64,000 bases of DNA, taken from Hordeum vulgare subsp. vulgare (taxonomy: Eukaryota > Streptophyta > Magnoliopsida > Poales > Poaceae). The translations under genes were made by a program, and so were the position numbers. Below the pieces are notes generated by a model. It saw nothing but the letters and a program-made list of their open reading frames with translations, ran no database searches and was not told the DNA's origin. The DNA lies in the NCBI RefSeq assembly GCF_904849725.1, contig NC_058519.1:183261703-183325702 (forward strand), given 5' to 3'. Every line of letters starts with the position of its first letter. The stretch's first letter is position 1. Below, piece by piece: positions 12,096-24,884 of the stretch.

Positions 12096-13349
12096 TAGGT
12101 TCATTCGTAGATTATATCTCGAGTAGAACACAGAAGGTTTTGTGGGTGTTGATGTTCCATTAATATTTTCTAGATTCAGCGGTATTGTTGGATTGAAGCG
12201 GCCTGGACCAACTTTACTCGTACGCTTACGAGAGACCGGTTTCATCGACTGACATGCAACTTTTTGCATAAATATGACTGTCAGGTGTCTGTTTCTTCAA
12301 CTTTAGTTGAATCGTATTTAACGGAGGCGGTCCTTGGAGAAGGTTAAATAGAACTTGCATATCACCATTGTGGTTTTCCGTAAGTAAGATGCGATCATAC
12401 TAGATACCCATTGGAGCCACGTAAAACATGCAACAACAAATTAGAGGACGTCTAACTTGTTTTTGCAGGGTATGCACGTGATGTGATATGGCCAAAGACA
12501 TGATATGATATATTGGATGTATGAGATGAGCATGTTGTAATATTAAATATTGACTTGCATGTCGATGCTACGGCAACCGACATGAGCCATAGGGTTGTCT
12601 TTAAACTAACGTTTGTACTTGCAGATGCTCTTGCTATATCGCTAGGTAGTAGCTTTACTAGTAATATCATAGATAGCATGACAACCTCAATGGTTGCACG
12701 ATGATGGAGATCATGGTGCGGCGCTGGTGACGATGGAGATCATGCCGGTGCTTTGGTGATGGAGATCAAGAAGCACAAGTTCATGGCCATATCATGTTAC
12801 TTATGATTTGCATGTGATGTTAATCATTTTATGCACCTTATTTTGCTTAGGACGACGGTAGCATTATAAGGTGATCCCTCACTAAAGTTTCAAGATAAAT
12901 TGTGTTCTCCCCGACTGTGTACCGTTGCGATAGTTCGTCGTTTCTAGACACCACGTGATGATTGGGTGTGATAGACTCAACTTTCACATAAAACGGGTGC
13001 AAAACAGTTGCACACGCAGAACACTCGGGTTAAACTTGACGAGCCTAGCATGTACAGACATGGCCTCGGAACACAATAGACCAAAAGGTCGACCATGAAT
13101 CGTATAGTTGATACGATCAACATGGAGATGTTCACCACTAAAACTATACTCAACTCACGTGATGATTGGACTTGAGTTAGTGAATTTGGATCATGCGACA
13201 CTCGAATGACTAGAGGGATGTCAATTTGAGCGGAAGTTTATTATTAATATGATTAGCTAAACTCAATTATCATGAAGATAGTCAAAAGGTATTTGCAAAT
13301 TATGTTGTAGCTTGCGCTGTAGCTCTACTGTTTTTGATATGTTCCTAGA
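12096..13349 (+). other. Element E 5' untranslated leader
   Basis: Long non-coding leader typical of BARE/Angela elements, between the PBS and the first gag-like codons. I see no supportable gene. Confidence 0.6.
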
Positions 13350-16338
13350 GAAAATTTAGTTGAAAGATGATAGTAGAAATTATGGGGATTGGGTCTGTAA
13401 ACTGAGGGTTGTCCTCATTGCTGCGCAGAAGGCTTATTTCCTTAATGCACCGCTCGGTGTGCTGAACCTTGAGCGTCGTCTATGGATGTTGCGAACATCA
13501 TACATACACGTTTTTGATGACTACGTGATAGTTCAGTGCGTAATGCTTAACGTCTTAGAATCGAGGCGCCGAAGACGTTTTGAATATCACCGAACATATG
13601 AGGTGTTCCAAGAGATGAAATTGGGATTTCATGCTCGTGCCCTTGTTGAGAGGTATGAGACCTCTGACAAGATTCTTTCTCTACAAAGTAAGGGAGAAAA
13701 GCTCAATCTTTGAGTATGTGCTCAGATTGTCTGAGTGCTACAATCCTTTGAATCGAGTGGGAGTTGATCTTCTAGATAAGATAGTGATGGTTCTCCAAAG
13801 TCACTGCCACCAAGCTACTAGAGCTTCGTGATAAACTATAACATATCAACGATAGATATGATGATCCTTGAGATATTCGCGATGTTTGACACCGCGAAAG
13901 TAGAAATCAAGTAGGAGCATTAATTGTTGATGGTTAGTAAAACTACTAGTTTCAGGAAGGGCAAGGGCAAGAAGGGATACTTCATGAAACGACAAACCAG
14001 TTGCTGCTCTAGTGAAGAAATCCAAGGTTGAACCCAAACCCGAGACTAAGTGCTTCTGTAATGAGGGGAACGGTCACTGAAGCGGAACTACCCTAGATAC
14101 TTGGTAGATGAGAAAGCTAGCAAAGTCGACAAAAATATATTGGATATACATTATATTGATGTGTCCTTTACTAGTACTCCTAGTAGCACCAGGGTATTAG
14201 ATACCGATTCAGTTGCTAAGTGTTAGTAACTCGAAATAAAAGCTACGGAATAAATGGAGACTAGCTATAGGCGAGGTGACGATATGTGTTGGAAGTGTTT
14301 CCAAGGTTGATGTGATCAAACATTGCACGCTCCCTCTACCATCGGGATTAGTGTTAAACCTAAATAATTGTTAGTTGGTGTTTGCGTTGAGCATAGACAT
14401 GATTAGATTGTATTTATCACAATACAGTTATTCTTTTAAAGAGAATAATGGTTACTCTGTTTATTTGAATAATACCTTCAATGGTCTTGCACCTTAAATG
14501 AATGGTTTATTTAGTCTCGTTCGTAGTAATACACATGTTCATAATATTGATACCAAAAGATATAAAGTAGTAATGATAGTACCACTTACTTGTGGCACTG
14601 CCACTTGAGTCATATTGCTATAAAACGCATGAAGAAGCTCCATGCTGATGAATCTTTATACTCACCCGTTTTTGAAGCATTTGAGACATGCGAACCATGT
14701 TTATTGGTATAAACGCATGAAGAAACTCCATGCAGATGGATTGTTTGGACTCACTTGATTTTTGAATCACTTGAGACATGCAAATCATACCACATGGGCA
14801 AGATGACTGAAGGCCTCGTTTTCCAATGAGATGGAACACGAGAGTAACTTGTTGGAAGTAATACATTTTAATGTGTGCAGTCCAATGAGTGTTGAGGCAT
14901 GCAGTGGATATCATTATGTTCTTACTTCACTCACGATTTGAGTAGATACATGGGTATTTGCTTGATGAATCAAAAATCTGAAATATTGAAAAGTTCAAGC
15001 TATTTTAGAGTGAAGATCGTCGTGACAAGAGGATAAAATGTCTACAATATGATCATAGAGATGAATATCTGAGTTACGTGTTTGGTACACAATTAAGACA
15101 ATGTGGAATTTGTTTCACAACTAATGCCACCTGGGACACCATAGTGTGATGATGTGTCCGAACATCATAGCCGCACCCTATTTGATATGGTGCATACTAT
15201 GATGTCTCTTACCTAATTATCACTATCGTTATTGGGTTAGGCATTAGAGACAACCACATTCACTTTAAATAGGGCACCACGTAATTCCGTTGAGATGAAA
15301 CCGTATGAACTATGGTTTGGAGAAACCTAAGTTGTCGTTTCTTAAAAGTTTGGGGATGCGACGCTTTTGTGAAAAAGTTTCAGCCTGATAAGCTTGAACC
15401 CAATGCACATAAATGCATCTTCATAGGACATCCAAAATAGTTGGGTGTACCTCCTATCTCAGATCCGGAAGCAAAGTGTTTGTTTCTAGAAACGGGTCCT
15501 TTCTTGAGGAAAAGTTTCTCTCGAAAGAATTGAGTGGGCGGATGGTGGAAACTTGATGAGGCTATTGAACCGTCACTTCAACCAGTGTGTAGCAGGGCGC
15601 AGGAAGTTGTTCCTGTGGCGCCTACACCAATTGAACTGGAAGCTAATGATACTGATCATGAAACTTCGGATCATGTTACTACAAACCTCGTAGGTCGACA
15701 AGGTCACGTACTGCTACAGAGTGGTACGGTAACCCTGTCTTGGAGGTCATGTTTGTTGGACAAAATGAACCTACGAGCTATGGAGAAGCAATGGTGGGCC
15801 TGGATTCCGGCAAATGGCTGGAGGCCATGAAATCCGAGAGAGGATCCATTTATGAAAATGAAGTGTAGACTTTGGAAGAACTACTTGATGGTCGTAAGAA
15901 TATTAAGTACTAATGGATCTTTAAAAGGAAGACATACGATGATGGTGAAAAGTCGCCATTAAGAAAGCTCGACTTGTCGCAAAGATGTTTCCGACAAGTT
16001 CAAGGATTTGACTATGATGAGACTTTATCACTAATAGCAATGCTAAAAGTCTGTTGGAATTATGTTAGCAGTTGCTGCATTATTTATGAAATCTTGCAGA
16101 TAGGATGTCAAAACATTGTTTCCTCAATGATTTCCTTGAGGAAAGGTTGTATGTGATACAACCAGAAGGTTTTGTCGATCCTAAGGATGCTAACAAGTAT
16201 GCAAGCTACAACGATCCTTCTATGGACTGGAGCAAGCATCTCGGAGTTGGAATATACGCTTTGATGAGGTGATCAAAGTTTTTGGATTTATACAACGTTT
16301 GTGAGAAACTTGTATTTCCAAAGAAGTGAGTGGGAGCA
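13350..16338 (+). pseudogene. Degenerate Copia gag-pol of element E, part 1 (gag to reverse transcriptase)
   Basis: In order: a gag segment (13360-13713, with a NYGDWVCKLRVVL stretch) shifted near 13700; a zinc-knuckle remnant at about 14047-14100; a protease remnant at about 14196-14220, where the expected Asp-Thr-Gly-Ser reads Asp-Thr-Asp-Ser; a pre-integrase HLSHI motif near 14596-14640; the integrase C-terminus at about 15340-15460; and the start of a Copia-type reverse transcriptase from about 15780, with a GFDYDETLS block near 16005. Stops and frameshifts are frequent throughout. Element F interrupts the polymerase at 16339. No functional protein can be made. Confidence 0.8.
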
Positions 16339-18966
16339 TGTAGCAACCCGACTCAAAACGAGTCAAGCCTCTGTGTATCTGTGCTATCCCTGGATCAGTA
16401 TGCTGGCACACACAGTACATCAATGTATATATCAAAGTGCAATCACATGTAAGTAACATAAAACTGATATATACCTCAAAATATCAGCGAAAACAGTCAA
16501 AGGGAGTGGAGTCCCAATAAAACCAACGGCAGGTTAAGTGTAGACCGTAACCCTGAATCGTACTCTTACTCGTCGAAGAAAATATCTGCAACATAATACG
16601 TTGCGGCCGTGTAGGTCAGGATATTGAATATGCCGGCAAGTCACAAAAGAGAGAGGTGAAAAAGTATCATCTATACTATATGCATATATGGCAGGTGGGG
16701 TTGTATGTGTTTTTAGCGGAAAGCAAAGTTTTCTCCTACAACAAGAGAGGGCTAAAAGCAAAATTTCACTACATTGTTGGTTGTTAATGAGATGATTACA
16801 CCAACCATATCTCATACCCAGTTGTCAATAATACCCACATCATTATTATTATTTGTGTTGATAATTCCAGATAATTTCAGTTCCTTCGGCTCAAGTTGTC
16901 CATGACCATGGACAAGGCTAATCGATTAGGTTAGGGTACTCTGTAGAGTTTTGCACACGTTCCCCACAAGATTTGATCGCCTCCGGTGGATTCCTCGCAC
17001 TTCAAGGTGTTTGAGAACCGGATGATCAAAACATGGTCTTCCAACGGATTCCTCTGAGCCACTTTCGGTGCCCATCCAATCCTACTATTCTTCTACATCT
17101 CGTAGCACCGCCCGTCCAGAGTCACCACGTTGTCCAACCAAGCCAGAGGCCATAATGACTTGTGGCTGTGTAGGTATGCCTTGGGTCTTGAAGCATCCTT
17201 CGATCTCTTCATGTCTGGGTGAAGCTTTCCGCAAGATGTCATGGCACTTCCCCATGCATGCCGGGTCGTCCGCTGGTTTTCCCGAGGGAGCCCATCTGAA
17301 CCGTCCTTCACCCAGAGGTGTATTGCATCACGAGGTTTTGAAAAGTCTTGAAATAACCGGTCTTGATTATTAAATTCTCACAACACTCGGGATAAACACT
17401 CAACCAAAACCCCGTCTACTAAAAGCATAGCAAAATAAAATTTATTGTCCCGGGCCAAGTAACAAGGGTGATGGGTGCCTACCACATGATATTAACAAAA
17501 CAAGATTTAAACCAAACCTGTTTAAATTGAACATTTAAATTTTCAAACATGGTCAAATTTTATATCTACAGAAACTACAAAAGATTTGTGATCCAATGCA
17601 AAAAAGAATCACCTAATTTGGAGTTATAGAATAAAAGTTATATGGATTCTAAAATTTGGATCAAATTTGTTTACAGAATTAAAAAAAGAAAAAAAGAAAA
17701 AAAGACTAGGCTACGTGGCGGGTTTCTATTGGCTGTAATCTGTGCGCGTTTTAGGCTAACTAGCGGACGGTCACAAATTAGAGAAAACCTATTCGGTTAA
17801 AACTAACTAACAGAAAACTGAATGGTTTTCTAAAACAAACCGAAGGGGTATTCCATCATCTAATCTGAAGCGTAGAACTTAAATCCTACGATGGAGAAGA
17901 AAAGGAGGGGCTCACCGTGGTTGCAGGAAGAACTCCGGCGAGATGTGGACCAACCGAAGGTGAGGGTGGCTAGGGGAGTGGTTCCGGTGGCCGAAGGGGT
18001 GGCGGGGTGGTCTAGGCGGTGGAGGAGGGTCGTCGACGTCCTCTAGCGTCGCCAGGTGGCGCTGGGCGATGGAGGGGCATGGCAGGAGCTCCAGGAGCTT
18101 CGGCCTAAGGGGAGTTCCGACGAGGTGGCTGGTGGCGGTGCCCTGGCGAGGGGTTCTGGGTTTTCTCGAGGGGATGGAGTGAGGAGGGGTCAGGGACTTA
18201 TATAGGGGCCTCAGGGCGACGGGAGGGAAGGGGATCAGCGGGATCGGCGAGGTGGTTCGTGGCGCACGGAAAAGGAAAGGGATCGGGAGGTAGGAGAAAG
18301 AGGGATTGGGCCGGATCAGTTTCCCCACTTGGCCCAAGTCGGTTTCCTGTTAAACGATTTATTTCCTTTTAATTAAAACCGGAAATAAAAATAGAGATTT
18401 GAGGGATAAAATCAAATTTAAATATGGGCATATTATATACCAAAATTATCAGAAACATAAATCCAACAAGATGGACATTTTCCAAGCCCAAAATAAATAC
18501 TTCAAAAAAATATTATTTTTTCAGAAAATTGCCTAAATGATTTTATTTCCTTTTACAAATATTTTTTTCAAATGACCCCCCTAAGTTTTAGGGTTCAAAA
18601 AATTCTCAAAATGTCCCTGGTTTGGAGGGTCATGTTCCTCCTCTCATATTTTTTAATATATGAATTCATTTAAAACTTTGAAATAGCAATAGGATCAAAT
18701 ACGAAAATGAAACCCAAATAGGAAATCTTTTATTAGTTTTCAAATCCATCTTTCAAATTATTTATAGTTGAAGAAGTCATGTCATCTCCTCTCATTGATT
18801 TTAAGTGGATGAATTTGAATTTATTGGAAAAAAGGGGAAAGTCATTTTATTCCCTCTCATTCAAAAGTTTTAAAAAGTTTCAAATTTCACTCAAGTTTCA
18901 ATCACTCAAACAAAAAAACAATCAATCTAGTAATTATTATAACATTCCAAAATTTGGGATGTTACA
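16339..18966 (-). repeat. 3' LTR of element F
   Basis: 2628 bp; starts TGTAGCAACCC and ends GGATGTTACA on the plus strand. It lacks about 418 bp that are present in the 5' LTR at about 22974-23391. It contains a GC-rich block at 17890-18340 with a TATA-like box (minus strand) at about 18198-18205. The Pro/Arg-rich open frame there is low-complexity and not accepted as coding. Confidence 0.88.
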
Positions 18967-20225
18967 AACCTACCACACTTAAAATTAATCTCGTCCTCGA
19001 GATTCGAAGCGGTTAGAAAGGAAAGGTTAGGGTTTGGGGGTCTCCTAATAAATCCAGTCTCCTACAAGGTGGGATGCTACCACACTTAAGGTGAGATTTA
19101 CCGGTCCCTCAATTTTTTTAACAATCCTCGGGGGTCTTGGCATCTGGCTACTCACAGTGTTCATGGTAACTTCTTTGGTGATGCTATTCAATTATATTCA
19201 CAATGTTTCCATCAAAATCGAGGGTTCTTCTGTTGATATAAGCTTCTTCCGTCACTGGGTCTTCTTAACTGAGAAGTCTCGTGACCATTCTAAATAACCT
19301 ATCAATGATTCCCATGGTGGTCTACCATTTGTGGTTATCCTGTAGTGAGAAGGGTCTTGGCTTCATCCTCACCGTAAAAAATTTCCTACGCATGACAACA
19401 ATTGCAATGTACATGGGATTTCATCATACCATTCTAAGGCTTTAAAAAAAAGCTTCAAAGAGCGTCGTCTCTCACTATGGGTAAGTCTCTGAGATTTCCA
19501 TTCCGAATAGCAAGAGAATGATAAGAGTAAGTCGTCATGGTGGCCAACCCTTGTCGCACTGAAATCATTACCTTGTATAAGGTTTAGTAAATCTCGCATT
19601 CTAACACTTGGGCGTACTCACAAGCATTTGCAGAATTTCTCTTATCCACGAACGAAGTTCGGATAAATCCAATGATTCTGCAAGTTGAACAAACATCTAT
19701 CGTTTCTTCACAACTCTCGGGTTTTCGTATGCTCCTAAGAAAATGTTTGTTGATCCATCATAGCTTCTCCCAAGTTTCTTTCATCATAATGGTAGTGCTT
19801 GATCCTTATTAGTCCCGGGGTCTGTGGGTTGCAGGCCCACTTTAACTCATACTTGGAATTAATCCGCCTTTAAATCCTATAGTGTTTCATTCCATCATAC
19901 TCTTGGGGTAACCATCATATAATAATAATCCTCAGACTTATTTTTGGTACACACTCAACTCTGTGGGATACTTTTTTCCATTAGTATGTTTACCATTAAA
20001 AGGTATTGGTTCATCCATAAATCATATTCATTTCATATTCAATCCTTTATTACATCCTTAATTTCTTCTCAAAACTCCAATTCAAAAGTACTTTATTACA
20101 AATGCTGCCATCCACATTGTTCGATATGTTCAAGCATTTCTGCCAACTTTATTCATTTTGTCTCCCTTGGAGATAATTTAGTCCGACTGGAACTTTCCGA
20201 GGTGCTCCTTGAAATCATCCGTCTT
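18967..20225 (-). other. Element F 3' non-coding region with PPT
   Basis: At 18967-18985 the minus strand reads TTAAGTGTGGTAGGTT, the likely PPT beside the 3' LTR. A second copy of its core (TTAAGTGTGGTAGC) lies at about 19077-19090. No convincing ORF is seen in the rest. Confidence 0.65.
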
Positions 20226-20720
20226 TTACTTTATCATGGTGGCCATGAGCTTCATCTCCATCATCTCCGCATGCACTTCACTCAGGTATTCCTGGGTATG
20301 ATGGAGTCTTGCTTCAAGTATTTCTCCAATCTGACGTATGGCTTCCATGGCAGCTTCACGAACAAAATCAAAGAAGGTTGCTCGTGGTACACGTGAAATG
20401 AAAAAGTATTGCCCCATAGTCTTTGGACAAACTCCTTTCACATGGTGGAGGTGTACTTCCACATACCAAAGTTCCACTCCACTTTCCATGAATGGCTAGC
20501 CTTTGTAGACTGCATCTCCTTCAAGATGAATGTGCTTCATCATGTCCTTTAGGATTTTTGGCTAATCATGATCACTAGTCAGGGTCATGATTGGTTCTGG
20601 GACCTTAAGGAAGGACTCGTAGAGGGTTGTCATCTCCGGTGTCAGAAAATGGGTACTTAGAAGAATGTATGTGTCTCCTTGGTGAAATACCGTTGTCTTC
20701 CGAAAAGGGTTAGTGGGCAT
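20226..20720 (-). pseudogene. Second ORF of element F, unknown function, two in-frame stops
   Basis: A 164-codon frame from the ATG at 20718-20720, interrupted by TAG at 20562-20564 and 20496-20498 but otherwise open to 20226. The C-terminal half contains FFISRVPRATFFDFVREA followed by a helical, Glu- and Met-rich segment. I do not recognise a family. It lies 227 bp downstream of the first F ORF on the same strand, so the two may belong to one transcript. Confidence 0.5.
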
Positions 20721-20947
20721 CTTGTCCCGGGGTTCAAGGTTCTGGGGAAGAGACGGGTAAGAGAGAGAGGGAAAGGATACAAACAACTCAAAGACACAAA
20801 AGTATCTAAACTTAAGTCCACACATTCGTAAAGTTCAACCAATAATATAGTATCGCCACCCACATAAGGTTGGTATGGTCGATCACACAATACGCACTAA
20901 CGTTCATCTTTATTTCTCTCAAGGGGGGCTACTACTACTAAGTTAGC

Positions 20948-21673
20948 TCATATCATGTCTTCATCATCACTCGGCTTCTTATGGCCAGGCTTGATCTTCT
21001 CAAGTTCTTCTGCCAGATATTCCCTGTTGACGCGGAGTTTCCGATGTCGTCCTTGTATTTCCAGGAGTTGGGTCTTGAGCTTCTGGATTTCAACATCACC
21101 AGCATGTGCCATGGCTTGACTATTCTTCAAGTCTTGATGAAGCTTCCGGATCTCAGGATCGTGTTTCTTCACATTGGCTACCTTCAGTTTCTCGGTCTTG
21201 AGACTCTCACGGAGTGTGTCATTCTCAAATAATTCTGAGAGAAGGTCCATTTGAAGGTTCTTGATATAATGTTCAAGTTCCTGATTATACACCAATACAG
21301 TTGAAAACTTCACCTTCTCCTCGTCTGTCAGTATGATGTGTGCTCCCTCAGGCTTCTGCCATCCAAGCCTTCCAAAGTAGTGAGTACCCAACTCAACACG
21401 ATGACGATAGCTCACACGTGCGATAGCATCATGAACAACAGTGTTCATGCCCATATCACAGTCATGGGCCAAAGTGTCATTGTTGATGTCTTCAGTATTG
21501 GGGTCTTCTTTACGTCCAAAAACTTTAGTTCTCACACCCAAAAATCTAGACTTCGTCTTAGTCACCTTGATCTCAGGTATCAACAACTTCATCATCTGTA
21601 CCAACTCCATGAGAAATGGGCCTCCGAGAAAATATTCGTAGTGCTCTGTTTCATTCAGAGTGTAGCTCTCCAT
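20948..21673 (-). CDS. First ORF of element F: 241-residue coiled-coil protein, unknown function
   Basis: An intact frame with its ATG at 21671-21673, about 135 bp downstream of the PBS, which is where a retrotransposon would place its first gene. The middle and C-terminal parts (about residues 115-230) are charged and predicted by eye to be coiled coil, ending in an acidic DDEDMI tail. No zinc knuckle, protease or capsid motif is seen. By position it could be a substitute particle or nucleic-acid-binding protein, but that is inference. It is one of the few undamaged frames in the window. Confidence 0.6.
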   Translation of the reverse strand: MESYTLNETEHYEYFLGGPFLMELVQMMKLLIPEIKVTKTKSRFLGVRTKVFGRKEDPNTEDINNDTLAHDCDMGMNTVVHDAIARVSYRHRVELGTHYFGRLGWQKPEGAHIILTDEEKVKFSTVLVYNQELEHYIKNLQMDLLSELFENDTLRESLKTEKLKVANVKKHDPEIRKLHQDLKNSQAMAHAGDVEIQKLKTQLLEIQGRHRKLRVNREYLAEELEKIKPGHKKPSDDEDMI

Positions 21674-21806
21674 CTATAGTTCGGAATAGGGAAGGTTCAG
21701 TAAAAGAATTAAGAGGTACGAGAGTAGTGAAAACAAAACTTGTTCCTATCAAGGTCTTCCTATTTCTAAGCCATTTCCTAGGGTCACGTCCTACAGTCAA
21801 CATGTG

Positions 21807-21818
21807 CTCTGATACCAT
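21807..21818 (-). promoter_or_regulatory. PBS of element F
   Basis: The minus strand reads TGGTATCAGAGC, the perfect initiator-Met tRNA type, 3 bases inside the 5' LTR end at 21822. Confidence 0.9.
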
Positions 21819-21821
21819 ATC

Positions 21822-24800
21822 TTTAGCGACCGACTCAAAACGAGTCAAGCCTTTGTGTGTCTGTGCCATCTCTGGATCAGTATGCTGGCACACACATAAC
21901 ATCAATGTATATATCAAAGTGCAATCACATGTAAGTAACGTAAAACTGATATATACCTCAAAATCTCAGCGGAAACAGTCAAAGGGAGTGGAGTCCCAAT
22001 AAACACCAACGGCAGGTTGAGTGTAGACCGTAACCCTGAATCATACTCTTACTCGTCGAAGAAAATATCTGCAACAAAAGACGCTGCGGCCGTGTAGGTC
22101 AGCATATTGAATATGTCGGCAAGTCACAAAAGAGAGAGGTGAAAAAGTATCATCTATACTATATGCATATATGGCAGGTGGGGCTGTAAGTTTTTTTAGC
22201 GGAAAGCAAACTTTTCTCCTACAACAAGAGATGGCTAAAAACAAAATTTGACTACATTGTTGGTTGTTAATGAGATGGTTCCACCAACCATATCTCATAC
22301 CCAATTGTCAATAATACCGACATCATTATTATTATTTGTGTTGAGAATTCCAGATAATTTCAGTTCCTTCGGCTCAAGTTGTCCATGACCGTGGACACGG
22401 GTAATCGATTAGGTTAGGGTACTCTACAGAGTTTTGCACACGTTCCCCACAAGGTTTGATCGCCTCCGGTGGATTCCTCGCACTTCAAGGTGTTTGAGAA
22501 TCGGATGATCAAAACATGGTCTTCCAACGTGTTCCTTTAAGCCAATGTCAGTGCCCGTCCAATCCTACCGTTCTTCTATATCTCGTAGCACTGCCTGTCC
22601 AAAGTCACCACGTTGTCCAACCAAGACAGAGCCCATAATGACTTGGGGATGTGCAGGTAAGCCTTGGGTCTTGAAGCATCCATCCACCTCTTCGTGCCTG
22701 GGTGAAGCACTCCGCAAGATGTCATGGCGCTTCCCCATGCATCCCGGGTCCTCCGCTGGTTTTGCCCAGGGAGCCCATCTGAACCGTCCTTCACCGAGAG
22801 GTGTATTGCATCACGAGGTCTCAAAAAGTCTTGAAATAACCGGTCTTGATTATTGAATTCTCATAACACTCATGATAAACACTCAACCAAAACCCCGTCT
22901 ACCAAAAGCATAGCAAAATAAAATTTATCGTCCCGGGTCAAGTAACAAGGGTGATGGATGCCTACCACATGATACTACATCAAGAACCAATTTTTCCGAG
23001 TACCTACTTTGCATGCAATAGGTGAAGGAGGTAGAAGTAGATGCATATAAGACATAGGTAAAACATGATCAACGTGACTTGCCTTGTTGACGACTGTCGA
23101 ACTCGAGCGCTTCAAGATAAGAAGCTTTGCACTCCGGATGATCTAATGAAACAATAATTTCACACAATAAGCATCACAATACCAAGTAATCAAGATAAAG
23201 CAACAAACAAAAAGTAGCTAGAACATAAGAGAGAAAACATGTTTTACAAGAACAAAAACAGAATCTGTTTTGTTGAAAACCGCAAGATAAAATATCCTAA
23301 AAAATCTGAAATTAGACCTACTAATAAATAAGATCACTAGTGTTCAGTAGCAAAAATAATCAACTAAAAATCTATTTTTAAACTCCATATATTAACAAAA
23401 CAAGATTTAAACAAAATCTATTTAAATTCAAAATTTAAATTTTCAAACATGGTCAAATTCTATATATACAGAACTACAAAAAATTTGTGATCCAATGCAA
23501 AAATAATCACCTAATTTGGAGTTATAGAATAAAAGTTATAAAGATTCTAAAATTTGGATCAAATCTGTTTTCACAATTAAAAAAAGAAAAAAAAAGACTA
23601 GGATACGTGGCGGGTTTCTATTGGGTGTAATCTGTGTGCGTTTTAGGCTAACTAGAGGACGATTCCAAATTAGAGAAAACCTATTCGGTTAAAACTAACT
23701 AACAGAAAACCGAATGGTTTTCTAAAACAAACCAAAGGGGTATTCCGACATCTAATCTAAAGCGTAGAACTTAAATCCTACGGTGGAGAAGAAGAGGAGG
23801 GGCTCACCGTGGTTGCAGGAAGAACTCCGGCGAGATGTGAATCGGCCGAAGGTGAGGGTGGTGAGGGGAGTGGTTCCGGTGGCCGAAGGGGCGGCGGGGT
23901 GCTCCAGGCGGCGGAGGAGGGTCGTTGGCGTCCTCTCGTGTTGCCAGGTGGCACTGGGCGATGGAGGGGCGTGGTAGGAGCTCCAGGAGCTTCGGTCGAA
24001 GGGGAGTTCCGGTGAGGTGGCTAGTGGCGGCGTCCTGACAAGGGGTTCGGGGTTTTGTCGAGGGGAACAGAGTGAGGAGGGGTCAGGGACTTATATAGGG
24101 GCCTCGGGGCGACGAGAGGGAAGGGGATCGGCGGGATCGAGCGCAGGATGGGCGAGGTGGTTCCTGGAAGGAAGGTTCCTTGCGCAGGGAAAAGGAAAGA
24201 GATCGGGAGGTAGGAGAAAGAGGGATTGGGCCGGATTGGCTTCCCCACTGGGCCCAAGTCGGTTTCCTATTAAACGATTTATTTCATTTTAATTAAAACA
24301 TGAAAGAAAAAGAGAGATTTGAGGGATCAAATCAAATCTAAATATGGGCATATTATATACCTAAATTATGTGAAAAATAAATCCAACAAGATGGACATTT
24401 TTCCACGGCCAAAATAAATACTTCAGAAAAAAATATTTTCAGAAAATTGCCTAAATGATTTTATTTCCTTTTACAATTTTTTTCCAAATGACCCCCCTAA
24501 GTTTTAGGGTTAAAAAATTCTCAAAATGACCCTGGTTTGGAAGGTCATGTTCCTCCTCTCATATTTTTTTTTAATATTTGAATTCATTTTAAACTTTGAC
24601 ATAGAAATAGGATCAAATACGAAAATGAAAGCCAAATAGGAAATCTTTTATTAGTTTTGAAATCCACCTTTCAAATTCTTTATAGTTGAAGAAGTCATGT
24701 CATCTCCTCTCACTGATTTTAAGTGGATGAATTTGAATTTATTGGAAAAAAGGGGAAAGTCATTTTATTCCCTCTCATTCAAAAGTTTTGAAAAGTTTCA

Positions 24801-24884
24801 AATTTCACTGAAGTTTCAATCACTCAAACAAACAAACAATCAATCTAGTAATTATTATAACATACCAAAATTTGGGATGTTACA
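21822..24884 (-). repeat. 5' LTR of element F
   Basis: 3063 bp; starts TGTAACATCCC on the minus strand. A TATA-like box (minus) is at about 24090-24098, within a GC-rich block at 23780-24260. The outer bases at 21822 (TTTAGCGAC) have drifted from the TGTAGCAAC of the other copy. Confidence 0.88.

Larger units (their letters stand above)
16339..24884 (-). mobile_element. Element F: LTR retrotransposon without gag-pol, long LTRs, inserted in E
   Basis: LTRs 16339-18966 (3') and 21822-24884 (5') surround 2.9 kb of internal DNA. The flanks are GAGCA (16334-16338) and CAGCA (24885-24889), a target duplication with one mismatch. On the minus strand the 5' LTR begins TGTAACATCCC and is followed at once by an initiator-Met-type PBS. 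The internal region encodes two unknown ORFs instead of gag and pol, so this is a large non-autonomous (LARD-like) element. Superfamily is uncertain; gypsy is my guess from LTR length and layout. Confidence 0.88.

Noticed and set aside
17912..18337. A 141-codon Pro/Arg-rich ORF on the minus strand
   Set aside because: It lies in the GC-rich block of the F LTR, just downstream of the TATA box; the other LTR copy does not keep the frame.
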